A DNA stretch of 64,000 nt from the NCBI RefSeq assembly GCF_030758315.1, contig NZ_CP132336.1, positions 3,811,001 through 3,875,000 of the forward strand, read 5' to 3'. Below, piece by piece: positions 8,969 through 17,064 of the stretch. The stretch is from Pararhizobium sp. IMCC3301. GTDB lineage: Bacteria; Pseudomonadota; Alphaproteobacteria; Rhizobiales; GCA-2746425. The position numbers were made by a program, and so were the translations under genes. Position 1 is the stretch's first letter; every line of letters begins with the position of its first letter. The notes under the pieces were generated by a model, which saw only the letters and a list, made by a program, of their open reading frames with translations, had not been told where the DNA came from and searched no databases.

Positions 8969-9187
8969 TTCAGGGCCTTTCTCGATCCGCGCAGCCGGCT
9001 CACCGTGAGAGGGACCTGGGCCCGCGTGTCTCGCGGAGCCGGTCTGCGCTGTTTCAGGGAGAGACCGGATCATCAGATCCTTGAGAAGGGCCAGGGTTCT
9101 CCGGCACCAGATCGGCAGGCCTCCCACCGATCACTTCGCTTTGTTTTGCAGAGCCGCGCTGAATGCGGGGCTCTTTCGGTCAGCTCA

Positions 9188-9631
9188 TTACGATGCCTGT
9201 TGAGAGGCTTGGATTTCCATCGTGAGACGTCCGCTCACCGTGAAGGAAAGAATGTGCTGCACTTCGATCTGAAATATCTCCCGATCCAGATCGGCGGTTT
9301 TGAAGAATTGGTGCGTCATCCGGAAATAGATGCTGCGCTCCTCCGCATTCAGCCCCTCGAGCCTCAGCGCAGGAATATCATCCAGCCCAATCCGCACCGC
9401 AGCTTCCACAAGTCCCTGTCCGGCAATGATGACACCGTCGGAATCGACGAGAACCGGTGTAAGGAAGCCAAGTGTGAAGAGCGCCTTCACAATTTCAGAA
9501 ATATCCTCTTCATCAAGTTCGCCCATCGGCTGAAAGTTGTGTGTCAGCTGCGCAGGATTCACCCGAAAAAGCCTGTCGCGAAATACCGGCGCAACCATGT
9601 AGGTTTCAAGATCGAGTTTACTCTCATGCAT
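9188..9631 (-). CDS. ParB-like nuclease domain protein
   Basis: With the ATG at 9631 (AAAGGA upstream) the product is 147 residues. It resembles the ParB domain of the neighbouring methyltransferase: LTHNFQPMGELDEEDISEIV, then GFLTPVLVDSDGVIIAGQGL, the ParB box II-like GxxIxGxxR region. The usual arginine after the glycine box is not conserved (GQGLVEAA against GHGRVAAA in the methylase), so phosphodiester or CTP chemistry may be altered. No C-terminal methylase domain follows. It probably belongs to the same element and may be a specificity or regulatory partner. The function is unknown. Confidence 0.65.
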   Translation of the reverse strand: MHESKLDLETYMVAPVFRDRLFRVNPAQLTHNFQPMGELDEEDISEIVKALFTLGFLTPVLVDSDGVIIAGQGLVEAAVRIGLDDIPALRLEGLNAEERSIYFRMTHQFFKTADLDREIFQIEVQHILSFTVSGRLTMEIQASQQAS

Positions 9632-10035
9632 TTGCGGTTCCTTTCCCATATCGATCGTGCCCATACCGATCGTGTGTGTCAGAAGACGCGACACAGGTAG
9701 TCGCATCGCCAAAACGACACAGTAGTTCATGTGATGTATGGGAGGCCGGACTAACATCGGTAAGTCATCAGCGAAGGGCCGCTATAGCAGCGTGAGAGAG
9801 GAAGACCACCGATCCTTCTCACTTCGCATTCTTTAACGTGCGGATTACATAGAATACTTACAAGTCTGATGCAAGAAAAAATTCTCCTGAATTCAGAAAA
9901 TACTCAATGATACTAAGCGTTTAAACGCCCTGCCTTCGGTTTTTAGAGCAAAATCAGACCCTTATCCGGACGGCATTTTTTGAGGCAACTGCGGTTGCGG
10001 GCGGGCAGCGCAATTAGGTTGAAACCCCGACCCGA

Positions 10036-10239
10036 CTAGTCGAGCAGTTCGCCGCAGGGAACACCCAGAGCCACCGCAATTTTGTCCACTACCTCGATGG
10101 TGGGATTCCGGGCTCTGCGCTCCAGATCACTGATATACGTTCTGTGCAGCCCTGACTGATGTGCAAGCTCCTCCTGCGACCATTCCTTTGACTGGCGCAG
10201 CCGACGCATGTTTCCACTGAGGCGGGCTCTAACATCCAT
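10036..10239 (-). CDS. Small XRE-family transcriptional regulator
   Basis: The 67-residue protein is a single Cro/C1-type helix-turn-helix: RQSKEWSQEELAHQSGLHRT for the first helices and the HTH, then YISDLERRARNPTIEVVDKI, the classical XRE core. There is no effector domain, as in many phage and mobile-element repressors. It is divergent from the gene at 10361 across a 121-bp gap containing the 8-bp palindrome TGACGTCA (about 10329-10336), a plausible but unproven operator. The usual partner of such a regulator is the divergent gene. Confidence 0.85.
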   Translation of the reverse strand: MDVRARLSGNMRRLRQSKEWSQEELAHQSGLHRTYISDLERRARNPTIEVVDKIAVALGVPCGELLD

Positions 10240-10360
10240 GCACCTTTAAGGGCGGCAATGTCGTCGATCCGTCTACAGTCGATCAGTGACATTTACGGTT
10301 GACTTTCCCTAATGAAGAAGCGTTTGTTGACGTCACTTATCGTCGACAAGGGCTATTAAA

Positions 10361-11089
10361 ATGGTGAATTCAGACAAAACATTGGAAGAGCAGGCGCAAC
10401 GTCTGGCGGACTACATAATCGCAATTGACTTGGAGCCGGTGCCTTTGCCACCGGAGTATTTCTACGCCTCCCTGCCGCTTTGTGTGATCGACGCTGTGTT
10501 TTCGATTGGCGTGAGCTATACCTCGACCCGAAACACCGTTGTCCGGTACTGCAAACGCCAGAACTGGACAAGAACACTGGCACCGGATGCGCCACGGGCA
10601 CGGGGTGAACGTACGATCGTGGAATTCCTGGCCTTGTTTGACGGCCTGGCACCGGATCAGATGGCCGATGAACTCTTCGGCAACCGGCAACGCACTTCCA
10701 CCCGATCCGGAATTCTGAAGGCGGAAGCGGTTCAGCGATTTGCTTCGGCGCTGAAAGAATTCGGGATTGATGACTTCGAAGATATGACCGGGGACCGGCC
10801 TGCCGCCGCAGAAAAACTGGTGCGTGGGATTCCCGGTCAGGGAAGCGGGATATCATTCGATTACTTCCGGATGTTGGCTGGTGACGATAACCTGATCAAA
10901 CCGGACAGAATGGTCCAGCGCCTCATAGCCAGAGCGATTGACGTGAAGCCAGATCAGGTCACACCTGATCTGGCAAGAACCATTCTGAAGGGCGCAATCC
11001 CGGTTTTGGCCGAAAGGGGGGCTGGCTGGTCACCGCGCCAACTGGATTATGCGATCTGGGAACGAGAGAGTTCCGGTCCGGCAAAATGA
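10361..11089 (+). CDS. Uncharacterised protein, helical, divergent from XRE regulator
   Basis: I do not recognise a named family. The 242-residue protein is predicted soluble and mostly helical, with no signal peptide or membrane segment. The middle contains EKLVRGIPGQGSGISFDYF, which looks like a helix-hairpin-helix loop (GxPGxGxxxS) as in HhH-GPD base-excision enzymes, flanked by SALKEFGIDDFEDMTGD and DNLIKPDRMVQRLIARAIDV, regions that resemble the HhH-GPD C-terminal helices. The catalytic Asp of glycosylases cannot be placed with confidence. It stands alone on the plus strand opposite the methyltransferase module. A DNA-related function is inference from the HhH-like stretch and context. 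Confidence 0.6.
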   Translation: MVNSDKTLEEQAQRLADYIIAIDLEPVPLPPEYFYASLPLCVIDAVFSIGVSYTSTRNTVVRYCKRQNWTRTLAPDAPRARGERTIVEFLALFDGLAPDQMADELFGNRQRTSTRSGILKAEAVQRFASALKEFGIDDFEDMTGDRPAAAEKLVRGIPGQGSGISFDYFRMLAGDDNLIKPDRMVQRLIARAIDVKPDQVTPDLARTILKGAIPVLAERGAGWSPRQLDYAIWERESSGPAK

Positions 11090-11171
11090 GGCCACACTGT
11101 GAACGGCGAAAGCTATCGCCTGAACCAGAGCCAATCCCGGCTCGCAAAAGTCAACAAATAGTCACAACATA

Positions 11172-11250
11172 ATTGGTCCAAGCCATTGTGATCTCCTTCG
11201 AATCTCCAAACTATCCGAATGAATCACAACCTGCTGATATCACTTAACTA
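11172..11250 (-). mobile_element. IS5-family relic (solo end plus first transposase codons)
   Basis: The stretch beginning GAATCACAACCTGCTGATAT (11221) matches the right end of the intact IS5-family element at 63671 (GAATCACAACTTGCTGAAAT), about 26 of 30 positions by eye. Further left, GTCCAAGCCAT matches the transposase start of that element (reverse complement reads ATGGCTTGGAC, M-A-W-T). The similarity ends after these codons. It is thus about 80 bp left behind by a related element after deletion. It also explains part of the gene-free gap 11090-11334. Confidence 0.7.
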
Positions 11251-11334
11251 CTTTTAAAGCTATCGTCCGATGATGGCATGCTGGTGCTGCGCGAGATTGA
11301 ACAGAGCCCGGATGGACAGCCCTTCTGCCGGAGA

Positions 11335-12068
11335 TCAGACCGGCCAGATCGACTGCAATTTTTCGCCAGAAAGAATGCGATCACGGGCAGCGGTCTCGTT
11401 GGTGCCAAGCGCATCCGCCGCATTTGCAACATCGCGTGCCCGGCTTTTTGGAATGGCGACTACGCCGTCGATTTTGCCGAAAATGAAATCACTGGGCGAC
11501 ACTGTAACCCGGCCCAGCTTAAACGGCACCTGGCTCTCCCCGAGTTCCTTTTTGCCCGTCACGCCAACCGGGCTCGCCGAGGATCCGAACAATGGATAAC
11601 CGAGTGTGCGCAGCTGGGCGAGATCGCGCACTGTGCCCTGGACAATAGTTGCCGCTGCTCCAGCTGTCTTGGCTCCCGACGACATCAACTCGCCCGAGCA
11701 GCTTCCTTCTGCGCATGATGCATCGCATACAAGAATGCCGCCAGTTGGACAATTGTCGATGGCGTTGTGATAGACATCCTGCGGCTCGCCCATGCGGTCC
11801 GTGGGTTTGAAGAGAACCGTTACCGCCGGACCCCAGCACCCGGCTCCAGCGCTCCCAACAGCGAAATACCCTCAAGGTACCCCCATAAACCAAGCGATTC
11901 CATACTGTCGTGAATGTCACCGGAATACCACTTTTTCAGCCGCTCTATGGCCACACAATCCGTGTCTGGCAGTACATGCGGGACAACTGGCTCTCCAACA
12001 GGGTCTTCAAATCCTATGACGACATCGTTGCCCTGTCCTGCGAGGCGTGGAACAAACTGATCCAACAA
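11335..12068 (-). pseudogene. RraA-family aldolase/regulator, frameshifted
   Basis: Two adjacent minus-strand frames encode one RraA-like protein (RraA / 4-hydroxy-4-methyl-2-oxoglutarate aldolase superfamily). The first (12068-11820) has KKWYSGDIHDSMESLGLWGY and GISLLGALEPGAGV; the second continues with AVTVLFKPTDRMGEP, GELMSSGAKTAGAAATIVQG, TVRD and FKLGRVTVSPSDF. The GEL-x20-RD active-site pattern is intact. The break is at about 11820-11835, where the first frame reaches TAA; compared with the expected GxxVxGPAVTV the bases are consistent with a 7-bp deletion. Together the pieces give about 234 residues, the usual length. The gene follows the CoA-pathway operon at a 199-bp distance and may once have cleaved its product. 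Confidence 0.8.
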
Positions 12069-12267
12069 CCATGTTGGATCATGACAATAGGAATGCGCAA
12101 TTGGATGAATGAGTGGTGATTAGCGCTGGTTGGTATAAGTGGGAGCGACTTGGGGCGTGATGCTCGCCATAGCAAGCGCGGTCCAAGGCGCGTTGGCCGT
12201 TGGACCAACATGGTGATAGGTCAGGTTTTGGTGAGGCGGGATTTGCCATGGGTGAGCTGATTGCGGC

Positions 12268-12717
12268 TTAACTTGTATCTGATTGCGCTCTGACACCGAC
12301 GATGGCCGTTGTAACAATCGTGCCAGTGGTTTTTTGTGTGACGGTGAGTGAGCAGCGGATGATATTGGTGTCATCAGCATCGTCTGAGGTAATTTCACCC
12401 GAAACTTCGTAGTCCTCATCAATGGGAGCTGTCGCGGTGTTACGGAATTTAAGCTCTGCAATTTCCGCCCCCGGCCAGAAGGAACGGGTGACTGTCTCGA
12501 TGCACCAATTTCCCAGCAGAAAACCGGGGACGATGATGCCATGGTTGCCTTTGCTCACAGTGAACTCTTGATCATAGTGGAACCGGTGGAAATTGCGAAT
12601 GGCCGAGCAAAACCGAACCACATCAACCTGGTTCGGACGCTTGGTGAGCGTCTCTAGCCTATCGCCGACACTGGCGCTGCCAAACTTGAGTGGAGATTTA
12701 GAAAAGTATCTGTTCAT
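12268..12717 (-). CDS. MaoC-like hotdog dehydratase subunit
   Basis: The 149-residue protein has the MaoC/hotdog arrangement: NQVDVVRFCSAIRNFHRFHY, where the Asp/His hydratase pair is expected around SAIRNFHRFHYD, then a long helix region and the GNWCIETVTRSFWPGAEI segment and beta strands. MaoC subunits hydrate or dehydrate enoyl-CoA thioesters. It overlaps the preceding FAS1-type hotdog gene by 20 bp, so the two probably form a heteromeric hydratase as in mesaconyl/itaconyl-CoA-hydratase-like enzymes. The substrate is unknown. Confidence 0.75.
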   Translation of the reverse strand: MNRYFSKSPLKFGSASVGDRLETLTKRPNQVDVVRFCSAIRNFHRFHYDQEFTVSKGNHGIIVPGFLLGNWCIETVTRSFWPGAEIAELKFRNTATAPIDEDYEVSGEITSDDADDTNIIRCSLTVTQKTTGTIVTTAIVGVRAQSDTS

Positions 12718-13174
12718 AGCGTTCGCGAACCTTCAGTCGACCACTAGAGTCTCGGTATTCGGTGATCCATTCGGCGATCACAAAGTCCCGTTTCCGGCCA
12801 CTCTTTTCGTTCAGTGATGCAAGTGTGCGGATTCCGTTGAGCTTGTCGCCAAGGACCAATGGCTCATGCCATTCCATCTCGACACCGCCGCCCATCGTTT
12901 GACCTGTACCGACGAGCGGCCGCAGTTCTGTAACCGTGCCGTCTTCAGCGAAATCCTCAGATAGTGCGAACGGGCGGGTGGCTGCGTAATAAAGCATCGG
13001 TGGTACTGGAATGGATTGAAGCGGCTCCTCTCCAACACCAGGCAGCTGATACAGCGGATTGTCGTCACCGGATGCGGCAACAAATCCGCGTGCGTCGCTC
13101 AGCGAAATGGGATCGCTTTTGAACTCAAAGGAACGACCAACCCAAGCTTCTATCTCTGGTGTCAGGAGGCTCAC
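12698..13174 (-). CDS. FAS1-like/MaoC N-terminal hotdog dehydratase domain protein
   Basis: At 158 residues this is a single hotdog domain of the FAS1-like dehydratase type: EIEAWVGRSFEFKSDPISL at the start, ARGFVAASGDDNPLYQ, PPMLYYAATRPF, then EMEWHEPLVLGDKLNGI. This domain usually supplies the structural half next to a catalytic MaoC domain. Here the catalytic partner is the overlapping downstream gene. It also overlaps the crotonase stop region by 4 bp (ATGA). Co-translation of both halves is likely. Confidence 0.78.
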   Translation of the reverse strand: MSLLTPEIEAWVGRSFEFKSDPISLSDARGFVAASGDDNPLYQLPGVGEEPLQSIPVPPMLYYAATRPFALSEDFAEDGTVTELRPLVGTGQTMGGGVEMEWHEPLVLGDKLNGIRTLASLNEKSGRKRDFVIAEWITEYRDSSGRLKVRERYEQILF

Positions 13175-13959
13175 GTCTTTGCCTTTCCTGACGTGAAATT
13201 GGGAGCTCGTTTCTCGGCGAAGGCAGCGAGACCCTCTTTAACGTCTTCGCCCTGGCCAGCTGCCATTGCCAGCCAGTATTCCATCGCATCGGCTGCTTCG
13301 ACCCCTTGATAGAGGCTTTCACGGGAGATGCGTTTGTAGGATTCGACGGAAAATTGTGACATGCCCGTAATGTCCTTTGCCAAAGTAATCGCCTCGTCAA
13401 GCAACTGCTCGCGGGGGACAACGGCGTTCACAAAGCCAAAATGCTCTGCACGCGTAGCGCTCAAAGGCCGCCCGGCCATGATGACTTCGTTTGCGATCGC
13501 AGGCGGCAAAATTCGAGGCAAACGCGATGATTGGCCGGCAATTGGAACGATGCCGAGCCTCGGCCCGGGCACCGCAAACACCGCCTCCGGTGTGGCCAAT
13601 CGGAAGTCACTCGCAAGAGCTAGACAGAAACCACCTGCAAAGGCCGATCCATTGACCGCGCAAATCACCGGTTTCAGAGTATCACGAGGAAGGAGGAACA
13701 CCTTCATATGTTCTTCCCCGTAGAGGTGGCTCAGATCGCCTTCGGGTATATCTTTAATGTCGTGACCAGCACAAAATGCCTTGTCTCCAGCGCCGGTGAT
13801 GATGATCACGCGCACCGCGTCATCCATATCAAAATCAGAAAAGGTGGTCTCCATGCGATCGACCATTTCTGGGGTCATGGCATTTCGTTTGGCGGGTCTA
13901 TCGATGGTGATGAGGCCGATGCCAGGGCCAAGTATTTCTGCTTTAACTTGTCCATCCAT
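13171..13959 (-). CDS. Enoyl-CoA hydratase/isomerase (crotonase) family protein, atypical active site
   Basis: The 262-residue protein has the crotonase fold signatures: TIDRPAKRNAMTPEM, the oxyanion loop AFCAGHDIKD and NGSAFAGGFCLALASDFRLA. In canonical hydratases the second loop reads GGGCELA and the later motif has PE-x-x-LG-x-x-P. Here they read GGFCLA and VPGPRLGIVP, so both catalytic glutamates are replaced (Cys and Gly). The oxyanion hole is kept, so the enzyme may be an isomerase, hydrolase or decarboxylase of the superfamily rather than a hydratase. It is one base from the acyl-CoA synthetase stop and overlaps the hotdog gene. Confidence 0.85.
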   Translation of the reverse strand: MDGQVKAEILGPGIGLITIDRPAKRNAMTPEMVDRMETTFSDFDMDDAVRVIIITGAGDKAFCAGHDIKDIPEGDLSHLYGEEHMKVFLLPRDTLKPVICAVNGSAFAGGFCLALASDFRLATPEAVFAVPGPRLGIVPIAGQSSRLPRILPPAIANEVIMAGRPLSATRAEHFGFVNAVVPREQLLDEAITLAKDITGMSQFSVESYKRISRESLYQGVEAADAMEYWLAMAAGQGEDVKEGLAAFAEKRAPNFTSGKAKT

Positions 13960-13960
13960 T

Positions 13961-15544
13961 TTATGACTTCCCTTTTGGTGTCGCCATTCTTCCGTTGCGC
14001 ATTTCGAGAAGGGCTTTTCGGTCTATTTTGCCACCGGCATTGCGTGGAATTTCGTCGGTAAACAGGAACTCGGATGGTACCTTCGGCGGTGCGAGTGTGT
14101 TTTTGCAGTGAACCATGAGCGTCTCGACGAGGCCTTGTTCTTTCGATCCGAGGCTGGGCACAACGAAGGCCGAAACGGTTTGCCCGAAAACTTCATCGTC
14201 CGGGCCAACAACGGCGACATCACTCACCCAGGGATGTATTGAGAGGACGCTTTCAATTTCCAATGGGGAGATATTGAGACCACCACGAATTATCATTTCC
14301 GATTTGCGTCCGAGCAGAAAAATATTCCCCTCGCCGTCTATGCGACCTTTGTCCTGGGTGTAGATCCACCCGTCGCGGACGCGGTCTGCGGTTTTGTCTG
14401 GATCCCCAAGATATTTCAACATGAGCGTAGGTCCGCGCAGAGCAACTTCGCCGGTTTCACCGATTGGGAGAATCTGGTCTTTTTCATTTCGGATTGTCAC
14501 GCCAAAGTCCGGGCTGACCAGTCCCACGGAACCATGTACATGATCGTTTCCTGCAACTTCGACGGCAGCGCCTGGGATCTCGGTCATTCCATAGTTGCAA
14601 ATGACAGGTGCTCCCGAAAAAGCAACGAACCGTTTGATATCCGTTTCACTTATGGGAGCAGAAGCAGAGTAGAGCATACGAACCGTGGAACGATCGAAGC
14701 GCTCTTTACCCTCCAAGTTCAGAATCATGATGATCATCGCCGGAACAAAGGCTGCGGTAGTGACTTTGTGCCGTTCTATCGCTTCCAAAGCGCGTTCAGG
14801 ATGGAAACGATCCAATAAGACAAGAGTAGAGCCGGCATAGAGGGCCGAGGCTGCGCTGAAGATGAGGCCATATATAGTATGAAAGGGCAACGCTCCCAAT
14901 ACCACGTCATCGGACGACAAACGCCACGTCTGAAGCAGTGTTTTGTGCAAAGCCTGCATCGCATCACGGCTATGTACAATCGCCTTCGGAGTGCTCGTTG
15001 TGCCAGAACTGAACAGGATGAGAGCACAGTCAGCAGGCAGTACCGTGCATCCGTCATTGTTGGCACACGAGGCCGGATGCATGGTCTGCCAAACACCTAT
15101 ATCCTGTCCGGTGACTTCATCAACAATCGCCCATCGTGTCTTGTCTTCTGCCGTCTCAATATTGGTATCGGCGCGCGCGCCACACACAATGTTTTTGGCA
15201 CCGCTCACATCAAGATAGTGTTCGATGTTGGACTGTGTGCCGGTGGGATCACCAATAACAAGAATCGCGCCAATGCCGTGCAACGCCCAATAGGCGACGA
15301 CCGATTCTATACAGACATCAAGGAGGAGGAGAACGGGATCGCTGATTGAAATGCCTCCTTCTCGGAAAACCACCATTTGGTGTTCGATCATCTCTTTCAA
15401 CTGTGCGTAGCTGACTGCCCGGGAATCCTCTTTGACGGCCCATTGATCCGGGCGATTGTTCGCATGTTCCCAAATAGGAACAATGATGTGCGGCAAGCTG
15501 TGATCCGCATCCGAGCAGTTAACATTGGACTGAGAATGCTGCAT
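13961..15544 (-). CDS. Acyl-CoA synthetase (AMP-forming, ANL superfamily)
   Basis: The start at 15544 gives 527 residues and follows the LivF stop after one base; the longer frame from 15628 would run into livF. Adenylation motifs are clear: ALILFSSGTTSTPKAIVHS (A3 loop), NYGMTEIPG (A5), QDKGRIDGEGNIFLLGRKSE (A7-A8, then IIRGGLNISPLEIE) and the C-terminal lysine in GGKIDRKAL. It activates a carboxylic acid to its CoA thioester after import by the linked ABC transporter. The downstream crotonase and hotdog enzymes act on CoA esters, so the operon encodes uptake, activation and side-chain processing of one acid. The substrate is not predictable from these motifs. Confidence 0.9.
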   Translation of the reverse strand: MQHSQSNVNCSDADHSLPHIIVPIWEHANNRPDQWAVKEDSRAVSYAQLKEMIEHQMVVFREGGISISDPVLLLLDVCIESVVAYWALHGIGAILVIGDPTGTQSNIEHYLDVSGAKNIVCGARADTNIETAEDKTRWAIVDEVTGQDIGVWQTMHPASCANNDGCTVLPADCALILFSSGTTSTPKAIVHSRDAMQALHKTLLQTWRLSSDDVVLGALPFHTIYGLIFSAASALYAGSTLVLLDRFHPERALEAIERHKVTTAAFVPAMIIMILNLEGKERFDRSTVRMLYSASAPISETDIKRFVAFSGAPVICNYGMTEIPGAAVEVAGNDHVHGSVGLVSPDFGVTIRNEKDQILPIGETGEVALRGPTLMLKYLGDPDKTADRVRDGWIYTQDKGRIDGEGNIFLLGRKSEMIIRGGLNISPLEIESVLSIHPWVSDVAVVGPDDEVFGQTVSAFVVPSLGSKEQGLVETLMVHCKNTLAPPKVPSEFLFTDEIPRNAGGKIDRKALLEMRNGRMATPKGKS

Positions 15545-15545
15545 G

Positions 15546-16295
15546 TCAGTGCGTCGCTGCCTCCTGCTTTGTTTCAATGCCTGCACTTTGGACATTACCG
15601 AGATAGGCAGAACGGATACGATCATCATTCAGGACATCTTTTGATGGTGCATCAAAATCGTTCTCACCCATCTTCAGCACATAGGTACGATGGGTAATCT
15701 CCAGAACGCCGTGGACGTCCTGCTCGACGATAAGAACAGACATTCCCAGTTGTTCTTGAAGTAGAAGGACGTTCGCATACATCTCGTCAGTTGCCTTGGG
15801 GGATAGTCCGGCGGAGGGCTCATCAAGCAGGATAAGTTCCGGTGAGGTCATTATTGCCATGGCAAGGGCGAGAGACTGGCGTTCACCACCACTCATTGTG
15901 CCTGCGGCTTGACTCTTCCGGCTTTTGAATTGGGGAAACAAGTCCAGCATACGCGCGATCTGATCCCTGCGTTCACCGGCAGGTAGAAGATACCCTCCGA
16001 TCTGCAGGTTTTCCATAACCGTCATCCCTGCGAATACATTCTCGAGCTGAGGAACGTATCCGATGCCTGTGGCAACGACTTTGCTGCTCTCCAAACCCAG
16101 AATGTCCGAACCTTTAAAACGCACTCCGCCTGTTGACCAGGGGGTCATGCCCATCACGGATCGCAGCAGAGTGGATTTACCGCACCCATTCGGACCGATG
16201 ATCGACACGATTTCCTGATTGGCAACTGACAGATTGAGACCATGAAGAATCTCGCTGCCACCATACCCGGATTTTAAATTGACGAGTTCAAGCAT
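15546..16295 (-). CDS. livF: Branched-chain-type ABC transporter ATPase (LivF family)
   Basis: The true start is the ATG at 16295 (MLELVNLKSGYGGSE); the open frame extends upstream inside livG. It has Walker A GPNGCGKSTLLRS, signature MSGGERQSLALAMAI and Walker B LILLDEPSAGLSP, plus the short LivF length of 249 residues. It forms the ATPase heterodimer with LivG and powers uptake of a carboxylate or amino-acid-like ligand. It overlaps the livG stop by 8 bp. Confidence 0.92.
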   Translation of the reverse strand: MLELVNLKSGYGGSEILHGLNLSVANQEIVSIIGPNGCGKSTLLRSVMGMTPWSTGGVRFKGSDILGLESSKVVATGIGYVPQLENVFAGMTVMENLQIGGYLLPAGERRDQIARMLDLFPQFKSRKSQAAGTMSGGERQSLALAMAIMTSPELILLDEPSAGLSPKATDEMYANVLLLQEQLGMSVLIVEQDVHGVLEITHRTYVLKMGENDFDAPSKDVLNDDRIRSAYLGNVQSAGIETKQEAATH

Positions 16296-17064
16296 CTTGT
16301 GTTTTTCCAAGATAGACCTCCAGAACTTTCGGATCCTCATGAATGAGATCCGGTGGCCCGGAGGCCAAATTTTTTCCTGCATCAAGCACGACCACATTGT
16401 CGCAAACCTCAGCGATAAACTGCATATTGTGTTCAATGATGAGAAAGGACGTGCCGGTATCTTTTCGGATGCCATTGATCATCTCGATTAACTCCCCCGC
16501 GAGGTCGGGATGAACGCCGGCGGCTGGCTCGTCGAGCAGGATGACATCCGGTTTACGAATAAGGACCAATGCGATTGACAAGAGACGCTGCTGGCCCCCG
16601 GAAAGAACCTCGGCATATTCATTTTCAAGATGCGAAAGTTTCACTGCAGCCAGCAATTCGCGTATGTGTTCAACCTGCCCGGGAAGTCTCGCCATCAGCG
16701 CACGTCGTCGAAAAACCGAAGACATCAGGGTTTCGGAAGAAGCAATATCTGATCCCGCCAGCATGTTCTCGATTAAGGTCATGCGCCGTGCGATTTTGGT
16801 CACCTGGAAGGTCCGCATGAGTCCATGATTGGCAATGATTTCGGGAGCCAGGCCGGTGATGTCTTTGCCTTTGAATTTTATCAATCCGAAGTTCGGCTTG
16901 AGATAACCTGAGAGACAGTTCAGTGCTGTGGTCTTACCCGATCCGTTGGGGCCAATAAGGCCCACAATTTCTCCGGCTCCAACTTGGAATGACACATCGT
17001 CAAGCGCCTTTAACCCGCCGAAGGAAACCGACATACCTGACACATCGATAGATATATCAGTCAT
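16288..17064 (-). CDS. livG: Branched-chain-type ABC transporter ATPase (LivG family)
   Basis: This 258-residue ATPase has Walker A GPNGSGKTTALN, signature LSGGQQRLLSIAL and Walker B VILLDEPAAGVHP. The characteristic LivG insertion region (ARRMTLIENMLAGSDIASSE) precedes the signature. Its start overlaps the LivM stop by one base. It partners LivF on the cytoplasmic face of LivHM. Confidence 0.92.
   Translation of the reverse strand: MTDISIDVSGMSVSFGGLKALDDVSFQVGAGEIVGLIGPNGSGKTTALNCLSGYLKPNFGLIKFKGKDITGLAPEIIANHGLMRTFQVTKIARRMTLIENMLAGSDIASSETLMSSVFRRRALMARLPGQVEHIRELLAAVKLSHLENEYAEVLSGGQQRLLSIALVLIRKPDVILLDEPAAGVHPDLAGELIEMINGIRKDTGTSFLIIEHNMQFIAEVCDNVVVLDAGKNLASGPPDLIHEDPKVLEVYLGKTQDA

Noticed and set aside
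11335-12068. RraA break as programmed frameshifting
   Set aside because: There is no slippery run at the junction and residues are missing compared with relatives, which indicates deletion.
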